Source of the DNA: Hypomyces perniciosus
Lineage: Eukaryota > Ascomycota > Sordariomycetes > Hypocreales > Hypocreaceae
DNA: 64,000 nucleotides
Direction of reading: 5' to 3'
Assembly (NCBI GenBank): GCA_008477525.1
Contig: SPDT01000007.1
Location: forward strand, 806,001 to 870,000
Below, one piece after another: positions 44,307 to 55,335 of this stretch (positions within the stretch are counted from its first letter, which is position 1; each line of letters opens with the position of its first letter). Made by a program: the position numbers and the translations under genes. The notes below the pieces were generated by a model, which was not told the origin of the DNA, did no database searches, and was given only the letters and a program-made list of their open reading frames with translations.

Positions 44307-47049
44307 TCAGTCAATGAGCTCAGTATTCTCGTCACACCGCACGTTTGCCACCTCCGGAATACTTGCTTCGCGGAGAATGAACCCGTGCTTGTCCACCACG
44401 CTCTCGCCACCTATTACCCCTTTCTCACACGCCTGTGCATTGTTATCCCGAAGCCACCGCTGGAAACGTAAAGCCGCTTCTGCCGCATCAATGGCAACAT
44501 GCCAGTTTTCCAGTCCCATGGTCATGAATCCGACCACCATTAATGTTTTAATAAAACGAGCAGGTGGTGCTTGGTGGCAGCTGGGCACTGCTGCTACCAT
44601 GACCCAGATGAAGATACCAACAGCAGACTTCCATGTTGGCACTGACACCTCCCAAACCAGTTCCCATAGCTGCAGGAATTCGGGTTCACTGCAGACCTCT
44701 GTGGTAGGCACATGGGCAATAATGGCGCGATAGTAGAGCGAGGCTGTCATGCGAATGCAGCGGTACATGAGGTCGGAAGGCGGCCCAGTGGATCGAATAG
44801 ATTGAGGAGATGTTCCAGAGTCGTCGGATGCTGCCCGACCGGGAGGAGTGACCGCATTAGAGGGCGTACCGTCGCGAGGTGTGGATACATCGCTAAAATT
44901 GCCTGGTGAGGTTGCTGACCCTTCATAACCCGTCGTTTTCCACACATCGCTGTCTCCCCTGTCGTCCTGCAGTGGTACATCCGCAGGCATCTGATTCAGC
45001 TTTGCAAAGGCCCACATTGCCGTATCCTTGACATCTTGCAGCTCCCTTCCAGTCGGTGGGGACGGCAAGGATAGAACAGCCTTGATTATAGACCGCACAT
45101 CGTCCAAGATCTGGGCCGAGACCGGATGAAGCCGTAATGAAGATGTTGGACTCAAAAAAGGGGGCCATTCGGACAGGAAAGGAGAGTTGAAGGATATTTG
45201 ATAGGGAATCATAAAATCATCTCGAAATTCAAATCCAGGCTGACCGTATAAGTCTGGCTCGATATCATGAGCAAGCGCAATGGAGATGTCATGCCTGCCA
45301 CGCAAGATGTTAGTACATACTCAGACATCGGATTGTGATGGGAGAAGAGGTGTTACAGAGCAGAGATAACATTGCAGTGACGCACAGAAAAGAAATCCAC
45401 TGTGGGACGTGTGGGGATACGAAGTACATGGACTGATTTTACTCACATGAATACTGTCTTGGCCAAGAAACCTTGCATTCCAAGCTCCTGAGGCCCACCT
45501 CTCATCCGAATCATGGTCTTGAGACCGGCCATGTGAGCACGGAGCTCGGCAGTAGTACCCCAGTACCACGAGTCCATGACCATCTGGGCTGTCCCCATGA
45601 TGGCTGCATCACTGATTTGCGTCTTTTTCGAGTCGAGTTGTTCATTGAGCATGCGGTGCACCCCACCCTTGTACGCCCAGACGAGCATCTTGGGCACGCG
45701 GCCCGTTTCGTTGAGGAAGCATGCTGCAGTGTACAGAACAACCTGAAGGAGAAGGGGATCTTTGATGGAGAGAGGAACCCAGTGCTTCATGAATCGGCTC
45801 TCAGGATCTGGATTGCCATCGAGAGAAGCCTTGAAGCGGGATAGAAGCTGGAGGTCTGCATAATAGGCACCTGTTAGCCAGCAATCTTATCTCATCTCAT
45901 TTTGCTGCTTCTCGCATCTGCTTAGGGCATGGATTATGAATGACAATGACAATGACAATGACAATGATAATGATTTAGGGCTGTGCGGAGAGCCTCCACA
46001 TACGTATTCGGACGAGTTCCACGTTTAATCTGGTGGGTGCCATGGGTAGATTCCGTAGATGATCGTCAAAAACCCCAATCATGGCAGGCGGCTTGGTAGC
46101 CTGCTGTAAGGCCCACATGAGCTGAGTGCCATCAATGCTCCATTCATCGATTAATACCCGATCGGCGACCTTGAGACGGGCGGAAAGGATCACCTGTATC
46201 AGGGCCAGGATGGACTTCCGCTTTATGGTTCCTGTCCCGTCTTTAATTACGATGCGGAAAGACTCAGAGCCCGGAGAGTCAGAGATTTTCTGCCCATCCG
46301 AGAGTTCTGGAACCCTTCTGCGAGAAATGGAGGCGGTGATGGAGGGACCGGCATTCTTGGGTTCAGAAGCAGAAATGACGCCTTCAACTTCAAGAATAGC
46401 ATCCTGGATCTCGGTGAGGTTGAGATGAGAGTAGGCGTCTCCTTCCAACACCACGCTGACATTGGAGTTATTGGACGACTTGAGTCCACTAGGCCTATTC
46501 GTCAAGCAAACATCGTCAGCTTTGTCTTGCCAAGGATACTAATGATATTGAAACTGGTCGTGTTGTGGGGGAGCTGAACTGCACCGTATCCACCCACTAT
46601 TTGCCACCAAGAAGCAGGGCTGAAAACTACAAATTGCTCACCTCTTGACGACTCTCGTGCTATACTCGCATGTCGGTTGCGGGAATCGACGGACACAGTT
46701 GCTACACGGGTGGCCCTGGTTGCACTGCAGACCGAGCCAGCCCATTGAAGGGGCAAGGCGTCAGCTCATGAAACCATCTTTGTGTATCACAAGTTCGGGA
46801 CATTGCCCTAGTTACAAGGGGGAGGGGGGCTTCGCGCACGACATCCAAGTTGTAGTAGGTACTCCGTAGTATGAGAATCAAAGCGTAGTGGTAGTTGTAG
46901 TTTCTGAGACAAGACACAAGGGACGTCTCTCAGCAATTGGTCAAACTAACCTTTTGCTTGCGTCGTCGACACTCCGTGCACGATGTAGCGTACCTGGCCT
47001 TCGCAAAACGTTGGGGCTGAGACCCCTGCATCTGCAAGTTGTCGGACAT
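44307..47049 (-). CDS. Zn2Cys6 fungal transcription factor
   Basis: Five exons (47049-46951, 46724-46642, 46494-46004, 45855-45447, 45294-44307) sum to 2070 nt, 689 residues. All four introns are GT-AG; at 226, 147, 148 and 152 bp they are long for this window. Joining exons 1 and 2 exactly completes the binuclear cluster Cys-x2-Cys-x6-Cys-x5-Cys-x2-Cys-x8-Cys (C24, C27, C34, C40, C43, C52). The remainder has the helical character of the fungal-specific regulatory domain: LLQVVLYTAACFLNE and WAYKGGVHRMLNEQ in exon 4, and LYYRAIIAHVPTTE and WELVWEVSVPTWK in exon 5. A Ser/Thr/Pro-rich linker lies between. Targets are unknown; the adjacent flavin oxidase is a candidate. A perfect 22-bp palindrome lies about 790 bp upstream. 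Confidence 0.87.
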
Positions 47050-48708
47050 TACAGCACGGCACGACACACCGACAAGGACAGAGAGCCCGGCAAGGCTGAG
47101 GCGAGGGCACGAGGGCACGCAAGCGCGGTAAACGGTTGGCAATCGCTCGGTTCTAGTGAATGGTGGCAGTGCCTGGGCCCAGCGGAACGGTCGATGGCGT
47201 GGACGCCGCGTTCTCGGCTCGGTTCGACTGCGGAATGCCGGTGGATAGGACTTAAAAACCTGGCCTGGCCAGGTCCGGTGACTTATGAGTGAGGGATACT
47301 TACTGACCAACTTGCATCCGGGGTCAGAACGTGGTAAAGAGGGAGAGCCTGGAATTGGATGCGTCGGTCGGCAGGAAATAATGAGTCTCCGGCAGTCTCC
47401 GGACAATCTGACAGCCCTGGGAGCCTGGTCGAATTGCCGACTAAAGGAGAAATAGTGCGGCTCACCACGATTCCGTGGCTGACGATCGGCAAACAAGATC
47501 GCATGGAGTGCTTCGTGTCTTTGTTGTAGAACAGAGATTACTAGTGGTCTGTCCCCCTAGTGGCTACGGGCCGTTTTAGAGTTTTAATGCGCCAACGGTT
47601 TGCTTTTTTAGCCCTGTGGGCTCGACGTTGAGCCTCCGTTGTTCGATCGTCCACGTTCCTCCTCATCACACTTTCCCCCTTGTCTCTGGTCGATAGATTC
47701 CGTAATCGACTCGATGCCGTGTGCCCATAGGTATTGTCGAATAAGAAAAGGGGGACAAAGCGCTGTGGTGTCAGCAAATGCGGGGAGACCGAAGTTGAAC
47801 GGAGTACTAGTTCTCATATAAGAACAGGGCATCGGGCAAATAATCCGACCGGTCGGATTATGTGAACTTTGGAATCCCATACTCTCCGATATGGGAAACT
47901 ACGAAGTAGCACTTCCATACCAAGAGTATTTCTGCTCACCACTTCGTACTAGGCGCACTAGTATTCTAAAGAACATATTCATGTGTGCATATCATTGAAG
48001 ATATATTACTTATGTCAAACACGGGACTAGTAGTCCTGTGTACTTCGGAGTACATCTCTGTTCCAATCCACATGTCCGCCAACACGAAGTAGAGTACGGA
48101 GTACCTATGGAATACTCGGGCCGCCACTCTTACACCGTCCCGACCCTAGTGGGGCTGGAATCGGCGATCGAGAAATACTATGTCTTAAATGCACGAATCA
48201 ACCATTTACATGGAGTACGAAGTACAAAATCCTCGTATTGAATCTGACTGCACCATACGTATCGACTAATTGTAGAAGACATTATCGTCGATTATCGTAC
48301 ATGCATGTCTCTAAGCGCTAAAGTAACAACTAACCTATGCGCGCCAATCAGATGGAACGACTTATTATTAACAAGCTTCCTCTAAAAACCGAGTTCATAA
48401 TACTATTCAAGCTCAACTCCCTATCTTCAGAACACATGAAAGGCCGAAGCAGACTTTTAAGCTTCTAGCGCCCTGGTATCAATGAAACTATTAACATGAA
48501 ACTAGAATCGGTAGAAAAGAATGGGTCAATCAGAGGCCCCCATACATACACGCGGTGTCACGTCATCCCCAAATCCCTCAACGCCATCCTGGTTTTCGTT
48601 TCTCGTTACAAGACTCCTTGCCTCTCTGGAGCCCCCAAGAAACAAAGCGAAATGGGGTCGCCAATGCACTTTCCAACTTGCGGGGCAACCTCAGCCGAGA
48701 TCCTTCCA
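47050..48708. other. Intergenic, upstream of the Zn2Cys6 gene
   Basis: The frame continuing upstream of the Zn2Cys6 ATG (to 47496) is open but compositionally unlike protein. GTAC-type motifs occur at 48094-48104 and 48215-48225. Confidence 0.5.
47840..47861. promoter_or_regulatory. Perfect 22-bp palindrome with CCG/CGG half-sites
   Basis: Each arm is ATAATCCGACC, meeting at 47850/47851 with no spacer. It contains everted CCG-N6-CGG triplets, the half-site type read by Zn2Cys6 dimers. It is about 790 bp upstream of a Zn2Cys6 gene. Binding is inference. Confidence 0.4.
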
Positions 48709-50710
48709 TCAGCCTCGGTAGTCAGGCTTCCGTGCCATGTTGACCGGCGGCGGCCCTTCGTCATCATCCAATGGATAAGGCGGGATTGACGCCTGTGATA
48801 CACTGGCGCCATGACCATAACGGTGTGCATGTTCCAGTAGTGGCGTCTTCGGTGGCAGCGGTGGTGGTGTTTTGGGCGGTAGCGCAGGCGGTTCGATTCT
48901 GGTCGGAGGCTGAGGAGGCGGCGGGGGCCTTGGCTGCTCATCAAAACCGACGATGGCAATCTTGTCCGTGTCGGAGGCATTGTTATACTGTGTCGGCGTT
49001 GGGGCCGTGGTGAGAAGCTGGTCTGGATCCTCAGGCGGGGGAGATGACGGGCTGATGGTCCTCGCATACGGGGGTGTAATGCGTGAATGCGCCGTAGCTG
49101 GGCGGATGTGATCATAGGAACTCCGTGGCGATGGTAAATTATGCACTTGAAGGCTATCAGGGCCGGAATCGAATGACGAGCGGCTCGGTGGACTCTGCGG
49201 GCTAAGCCGGTAGGTCGAGGGATCTGGCATGTCGCCAGGCAACTCCACCGCCATGGGATATTCGAAGTTGGTCGCTGATGTCGATTTGACAAGCTCAGGG
49301 ATACTCGTCGAAGCGCGTTCCATGCGCTGTTTTGCCTTGTGAACCTTTGCTAGCTTGGTCGAGATGCCCTGGATCATTTTCTGCTCGTCCGTCTGCGCCA
49401 TGTATCGTCGCGTCCCAGTGCTGATGTCACCTAAGCGGTTCCACTCGTTCATGCCAAACTCACCAACCCCAATCTCGACATTTAACCGGTAGTAGTTTTC
49501 GATGTTCATGCCGCGCTTCGCCAGATGCTCCCTTATCATGTACTCGTGAATTTTCTCGCAGCCCTCGATTTTGGCAATCAACTTTCTCCGTGCCTCGGCA
49601 AATTCGCCCAAGAACCCCTCATACCACACATGCTGATTCCCATCGGTTCCCCGAGGACGCCGTCCCGTGCCGACACTGACAAACACGCCAACTTCTCTTC
49701 CAGGCCACTCGTTGATCACTGCCTCATCCAATGCCTCAGGGGCTGGGTTAAAGGTGCCGTAGCCGTCGTCATGGAATTGCGAATGGCCGATTTGAATGGG
49801 CTTGAATGCTAGGCCAATGGCACAAGTTGCTCGTCCAGCTTGCCAAATCTTGCAATCGAACTCAGGGGGTGGCTCATGGCGAGAATCGTACGAACGTAGC
49901 AGAACCGACGGAGACCCTCGTGTAGACCCTCTGTACATGGCCGTAACCGCTCTGGTGTTTTCATGTTAGCAAAATCCAACGGCCCAATAAGAGGGCAGGC
50001 GACAAGCAGCCATGCACCTACGTCTTAGTTCTAGTCTCCCGTGCATCATATAATCTCGCATTTCCGTTTCCATATCTTGAGTTGAATGCAGGCCGTGGAG
50101 AGACCTGCCCGGACGGGTTGCGCGCGCTGAAGCTGACAGTACTGGCGTTGCTCGAATGCCGTCTTGGCGCCGCGGCACTTGAATAATGCGCCATGTTGAG
50201 GGGGCTGACGGTTTCCGGCTCACCGCTGTCATTCCCTTCCTTCTCGAAGATGGTGTGTTCCCAGACAGCTTGCTTGATGGCCTCTTCCAATTTGCTGGCC
50301 TTGAACAGTGTCGACCGGTAGGGGATGCCGGCGATGGTCTTGTCCGTTTCGAAGACCATCCGGGTCATCCGGACGTAAAGCTCTTTGCATGTCTCGAGGT
50401 CTAGGCGCAGTCGGCCAAGCATGATCGCGATCAGACCGCCGGTGCCTGTGCCGACAATCAGGTCGAAATGGTCGCATGGCTTCGGAATTTCATGTCGACG
50501 TGGAGCACGGCCTTCGATCTCGACAAACGTGCGGTACATCAGCTCTTGGACGATGATCATCATCGAGTAGCCACGAACGCCTCCTCCATCTGGGTGACGT
50601 TAGTGGCAATGATTAGGACAGCAGAGAGCAGCGACCGTACCGAGAGAAAGGATGCGCAGGGGCGGGCCTTTGGTGGTGTCCGCCCTCCGGACTCCATACG
50701 AGTCCATCAT
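48709..50710 (-). CDS. Patatin-like protein lacking the catalytic serine
   Basis: Three exons (50710-50641, 50589-50022, 49951-48709; introns 51 and 70 bp, GT-AG) give 626 residues. The patatin oxyanion motif is rebuilt by splicing (LSLDGGGVRGYS, from residue 22). The nucleophile-elbow position reads G70-T-G72-T-G-G where active patatins have G-T-S-T-G-G, so Ser is replaced by Gly (codon GGC). The Asp motif is D275-G-Y rather than D-G-G/A. The fold otherwise looks complete to about residue 400, including VSVGTGRRPRG. The C-terminal ~200 residues are Pro/Ser-rich with PPPPPQPP and PPLPPKTP, SH3/WW-ligand-like. I infer a pseudo-phospholipase or scaffold role; whether residual lipase activity exists cannot be told. 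No signal peptide. Confidence 0.85.
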
Positions 50711-53700
50711 CTTGATGAGAGGCGAAACAGCTGACAGTTGGAGATTGGGGCAGTGATGGCGATGGAAAGCAAGGGGATGTACGGAGTACAGGCAAAGTCT
50801 TTTCGCGAAAAGGCCCGTTTGATAAGATACGAGCAGCGTACTGCAAGGGTCAGTCCTCCAGATGGACACGGAGTGCGCTTCTTGTCGATGCTAATGTTTG
50901 ATCTTGCAATCGCTATTTCATGATCTGTCTAGCGCCATCAATTTGCGGACATGCTTCCGGCGGGAGCGCTGTTGAAGAGTGGCAACTGAAACACGGATGA
51001 TGCGTCACAATCCAGCAGGACAACAGCTGTGACGCAACAGCTCACGGACCTGGGACTACTGCGAGGGGCAAGGCAAGGGGAGCAGAACGCTGAACCAGCC
51101 ACTAAAGAATGTCACAAGACCCAGTTCTTCTGGGCGGCTTCCTATTTCGCACGCGTCGTCTTCTTTATGCGTGCTTGAGCGCAATGCAGAGATGCGATGA
51201 ATTTGTCGTGGCTAGGAACGGGCCTTTTCGGGAGGTTGCTGACTGAGTTGACGCCACCAATGAATGCTGTCTGCTGCGAAAGAAGGGGAAAAGAAGAAGT
51301 TGGAGCGAGAGGAAGAGAAAGGCGACATTCAAGCAGAAATGCCAAGACTTGTCTGGTGTCACGAGAAAGTCAAGCGTGATGACCACTGAGGAGGTTGGAT
51401 TTTCGTATACCCAAGCAGTGGAGATGGAGAGAGATGATAGATAAAGACTGGGCGATGCGACACTCGAAAGATCCCTGCTAGGGAGATATAACCTTGTGGT
51501 TTTTGAGATTGCCTAAAGAAAAATATCTCTTTGGAGTCCATCTTGATGACTCTTTTTGGCTGGTGAGGCCTTGTTCATCATGCATCATGGATCCCAAATC
51601 CGCTGTCATTGCTCGATCTGGATAGGTGAGGAGGCTGTGCATCACCTCATTGCATTTGGTTTCTCGGACTTGCCCGTGTGCTCAGACCTGTCAGACCACG
51701 TGACGGCATCCAAACCTAGGCAATAATTATATAATACCTTGACAGCTTTGACTCTATCTGGACACTTAAATGCGTCGTCACCAACTACGGGGTTGATCAA
51801 TTCCGACCGGGTGTTTTATGACAGACGCTTTTCAATCAAACCAAACCTCCTAGTCATTTTGCTATGAAACAATTGGACCGCCATGCAATGTTGAAGTATT
51901 CTTTACGTACCTCGTGCGCCGCCGACCAGACCAGACTGTCAAACATGCACATGCAAAGAATATTCTGGACGCAGGCCCAATTTGGCAGATTCCCGAATAG
52001 GAATCATCTATTTATGGGCCTCGGGGAACCAACTGACGGAGGCGATATGCTGCAACCTATAGATAGTGGTACATAGTAGGTAGCATAAGGCCCACCCATA
52101 TCCAACGAGAATTCACGTACATACGTGCGCCCTCAACACCAGCAACTCTGTGGTAATAGTAGCCGGCTTGCTGGTCTCGGCATCACCCAACATATTCTGC
52201 TTCATTTTCATGCTGCATTTTGCCTTCATCATTTTATTGCCCATACCACGTCATGGAGCATGAGGCAGCGTGGGGAACACAGGCTTGTATATTGCCCAGC
52301 AAATTTTGTCCAACTTCCGGTCCATTGATTCCGTCCTGAGTGCTAGATACTACTACCTACACTCGTATGGACTTCTACGACATGTCACCGGTTCCGTTCT
52401 TCGTTGCATGCCATACCAGTAACAATTTCAGCTCGCTTGTGAGTGAATAGTCTGCCTTGGCATAGTCAATATGGTTCGCGAAATGGCATTATTAACCTGC
52501 GGCATGGCGACTCTTGAAGGTGTTTTCACAATGCCGCCCCAAGGAATTTAGATCAATCGAGCACTCAAATCGCGTCCATCATTGCTTATAGAAGCTCAGG
52601 TGTTGAGACACTCGCCAGGCCAATGCTTCAAGTGTAATATTTTTGAGAGTATCTATATATGTCAGACGTTGAATGTTCAGGTAGAGCAAGGATTGAACGC
52701 TTGTATAAGCCAACTTGGCTCTTGCCATCTGCCATCGTCATTTTACATAAACGAGTCAAGTCTCGAGAGGCAAAAATACTAGACGTGCTGGAAGCAAAGC
52801 CGGAAGGGAGGGGATTGGTCGTAATTCTGACCACTCTGATGCGCCAAAGCTTTTCATTCGCGCACGTAGCCCTGCATTGCCACACTTCTTCGTACACACA
52901 TCTGCTAAGCCTCGTCCTGTCGCCTGTGCATCGCATATACGAGTACAGTATGCGTCGTCATGGAAAAGTCTTTCCAAAATCTTACGACCCTTGGCATGAG
53001 AACTACGGAGTTGGCACGGAAGCGTCGGCGGGATGTCCCCGTAGATTTTCGGCCATCGTGTTGTGTTTGGGTACTACTTCATGTCTGGGGGCCCGAATAG
53101 GGCATCTATGGATTGTGTCTGCAATGCTACATAAGTGTATAAGCACATAGTGGTCATGGGAAGAAGAGCACGGTGGTTGAGTGGCTTGTCGTTGCAAACC
53201 TCCTGCATAAAGCACGTCTTACGTTGGTGGTAAGTGGATGAGCGCCGAATACGCAGATATCTGCCCTCCGGCCGGACCCAGGTCAGCCGATATCATCGGG
53301 CAGCAGGGAGAGGAAGAGGCGGGGGCCGGAAGTTGTCGATGCCGTGCGCCGCCGGACGGCCTCCGGAGAATCCACGTATTCAATCAAGGCTGAGGGCGAG
53401 GCTGGGCAGATGCCTTATGGTCTGGCCTCTGCCTGCATGTGCGAATCCCCGACGATGGCCGCCGGTCGACCCAGCTCGGTCTCCTTGGTGATGATCGTGG
53501 CAAGATCTTTGCGCATCTAGAAGCAAGGAGGAGAACGATACGTGCTGAGCTGAGGACGACGTGGGTCATTGGTGCTGCCTTGCAGAGAGCAGCAGCCTGC
53601 GAGTAAGCCATATTATCTAGTTGGGCGTCTTGGGCGTCACCGACCAGATTCGAACTGGCAAATGGATTAGTAGCCTGATGACCAGGTAGGCAGTAGTAGT

Positions 53701-55335
53701 ACTGGGAATCTGCAGTAGCATGTCAGGCGGACCAGGAAGCATTCGTGGTTCAGAGATCCAATGACAATGACGCACAGGAGAGTGTTCCAGATTGAGGAAC
53801 CGAGTCGGCCAGTAAGACGAAGAAACACGACAAATGACAGGTCCCGGCCGGCTGTCCGTTGATTTCGCCACGAATTACTCCGCATAGTAAGTCCCGACCA
53901 GCCAGTCGGCGATCAAGCAAAATGATGCCATGTTCACAACGGAGTTAATAGCGACCACTGAGGTGCCGTCGTTGCATCGTCGCCACAACCCTGAGGCCCC
54001 GGAGCCTCTCGGTGTGTTTGAAACCTCATATTATTACCTGGTATTATGAAGTAGTCCGAGGAAGTACGAAGTAGTGGCGTGACCTTGGCTTGGTCTCAAG
54101 GGTCTTCTTGGTTTGCTAGCTAGGGCGAGGCTGCGAGGTGATTCGTCCATGTTCGCTCGAGGCTAGAGAAGCCCTGGCCATAGCAGCGCCGACTTGCAAA
54201 GCACAACGCGTCAGCCCACACCCAAAGAGCCTAGCAACTGCAGGTCTAGCCAGACCCGTCTCAGCTCTCCGAGCATTGCTTTCCTCTTCTGAGGGTCTCT
54301 GTCAGCGGTGCAGGCGATGGCGACTCCGCAAACGAGCTGCTGAAGATCGAGCACCACGATTGGCCTCTCGGGCTGATGGGCTAGTATTCTAGTATTCTTG
54401 ACGGTACGGAGTACACGGGGAGTACTTCGTAGAGAGTACCACCTCACTGTTGCCGTGTGTACTAGTGGAGTCGCAAGGCTCTTTGCTGTTCGCCCTCGGG
54501 AGCACCATGCGGTCCGGTAACTAGCACCCCGAGTCTACCTCTGCGAGAACGAGGGCATCCACAGCCTGTACATGGGCTACCGCGTACTTGGAACATGGCA
54601 ACACACACAAGGCCCTCTCCAGCTGGGCACCACGTCGACAAGGAAATAAATTTTCAGCAAATTAAAAGCAAAGACGTCCTGTTTCATCTGCGCGTCTTTG
54701 TCGCAAAGGATGCCCTTGTTTTGCGCCGCTCCATTACCAGCGAACACATCGTTCCAGCCCGCTGTCCTGGATCCCCGTGTGTCTCTCACGCTGTACGGGT
54801 CCGGACTGCAGAGTCCGGACTACTGCTAATAGTAGTAATCCAACTAATGGTAGTGGAGTTGAGCCCTGAAGGAAGTGTCAGGCTGCCAGTAAACACAGGC
54901 CAGGCTCCAAAGGGCTCAACAGCACCCCCGCTTCTTCACTCGCTCTGCCTTGGCCAGTAGCCAATTGTAGTTAGCAGATCCCCACAATCAGGCGCCTTGT
55001 GGCGGAACAGCCAGGCCAGCAACTAAATACAGTGGCCAGTCAGTCCCCTCTTATGGACAGCAGCCTCGCCCACTCAAATTGGCGAAGCCTCGAAACGCAG
55101 CCTTCTTCGCACATCTCGCCCTCTCTCTCCCACTCTGCCACTCTGCCACTCTTAGACCCTAGACTTTCTCTCTCTCGCTTCGCTCTTGTTCACACGCCAC
55201 TCTCTCAATTGTTTATTGCGGGACCTCCTCCTCCTTCTCTCGCCGCTTCTTATTTCAATTCTTGCCGCCAACTGCTTCATCCGCTCTCTTCGTTTCCTTC
55301 GTATCGAGACCCTTCAATTCCGCCCAAGTCTGTCC
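50711..55335. other. 4.6-kb gene-poor block
   Basis: A GTACGGAGTAC (50779-50789) lies in the patatin-like gene's leader, and another at 54404-54414. A GC-rich patch at 53230-53620 looks weakly coding but every frame is broken. A hairpin lies at 54799-54820. The 250 bp before the next ATG are C/T-rich (CTCTCTCTCC type), as in fungal promoters. No intact gene is seen. Confidence 0.5.
54799..54820. repeat. 9-bp inverted repeat with 4-nt loop
   Basis: GTCCGGACT (54799-54807) and AGTCCGGAC (54812-54820) are exact reverse complements around GCAG. It lies about 520 bp upstream of the caspase-like gene. CCGG-containing arms could be a regulator site; this is inference. Confidence 0.5.

Noticed and set aside
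46930..47496. 188-codon frame that includes the Zn2Cys6 start
   Set aside because: The part upstream of 47049 is Arg/Pro/Ser-rich without domain character and is better read as leader sequence.
52659..53150. 163-codon frame with a true ATG
   Set aside because: No domain and no supporting exon; residue composition looks random.
53230..53620. GC-rich patch whose reverse strand reads KDLATIITKET, reminiscent of aldehyde dehydrogenases
   Set aside because: The similarity covers about a dozen residues and every frame is broken by stops nearby, so it is too weak to call a pseudogene.
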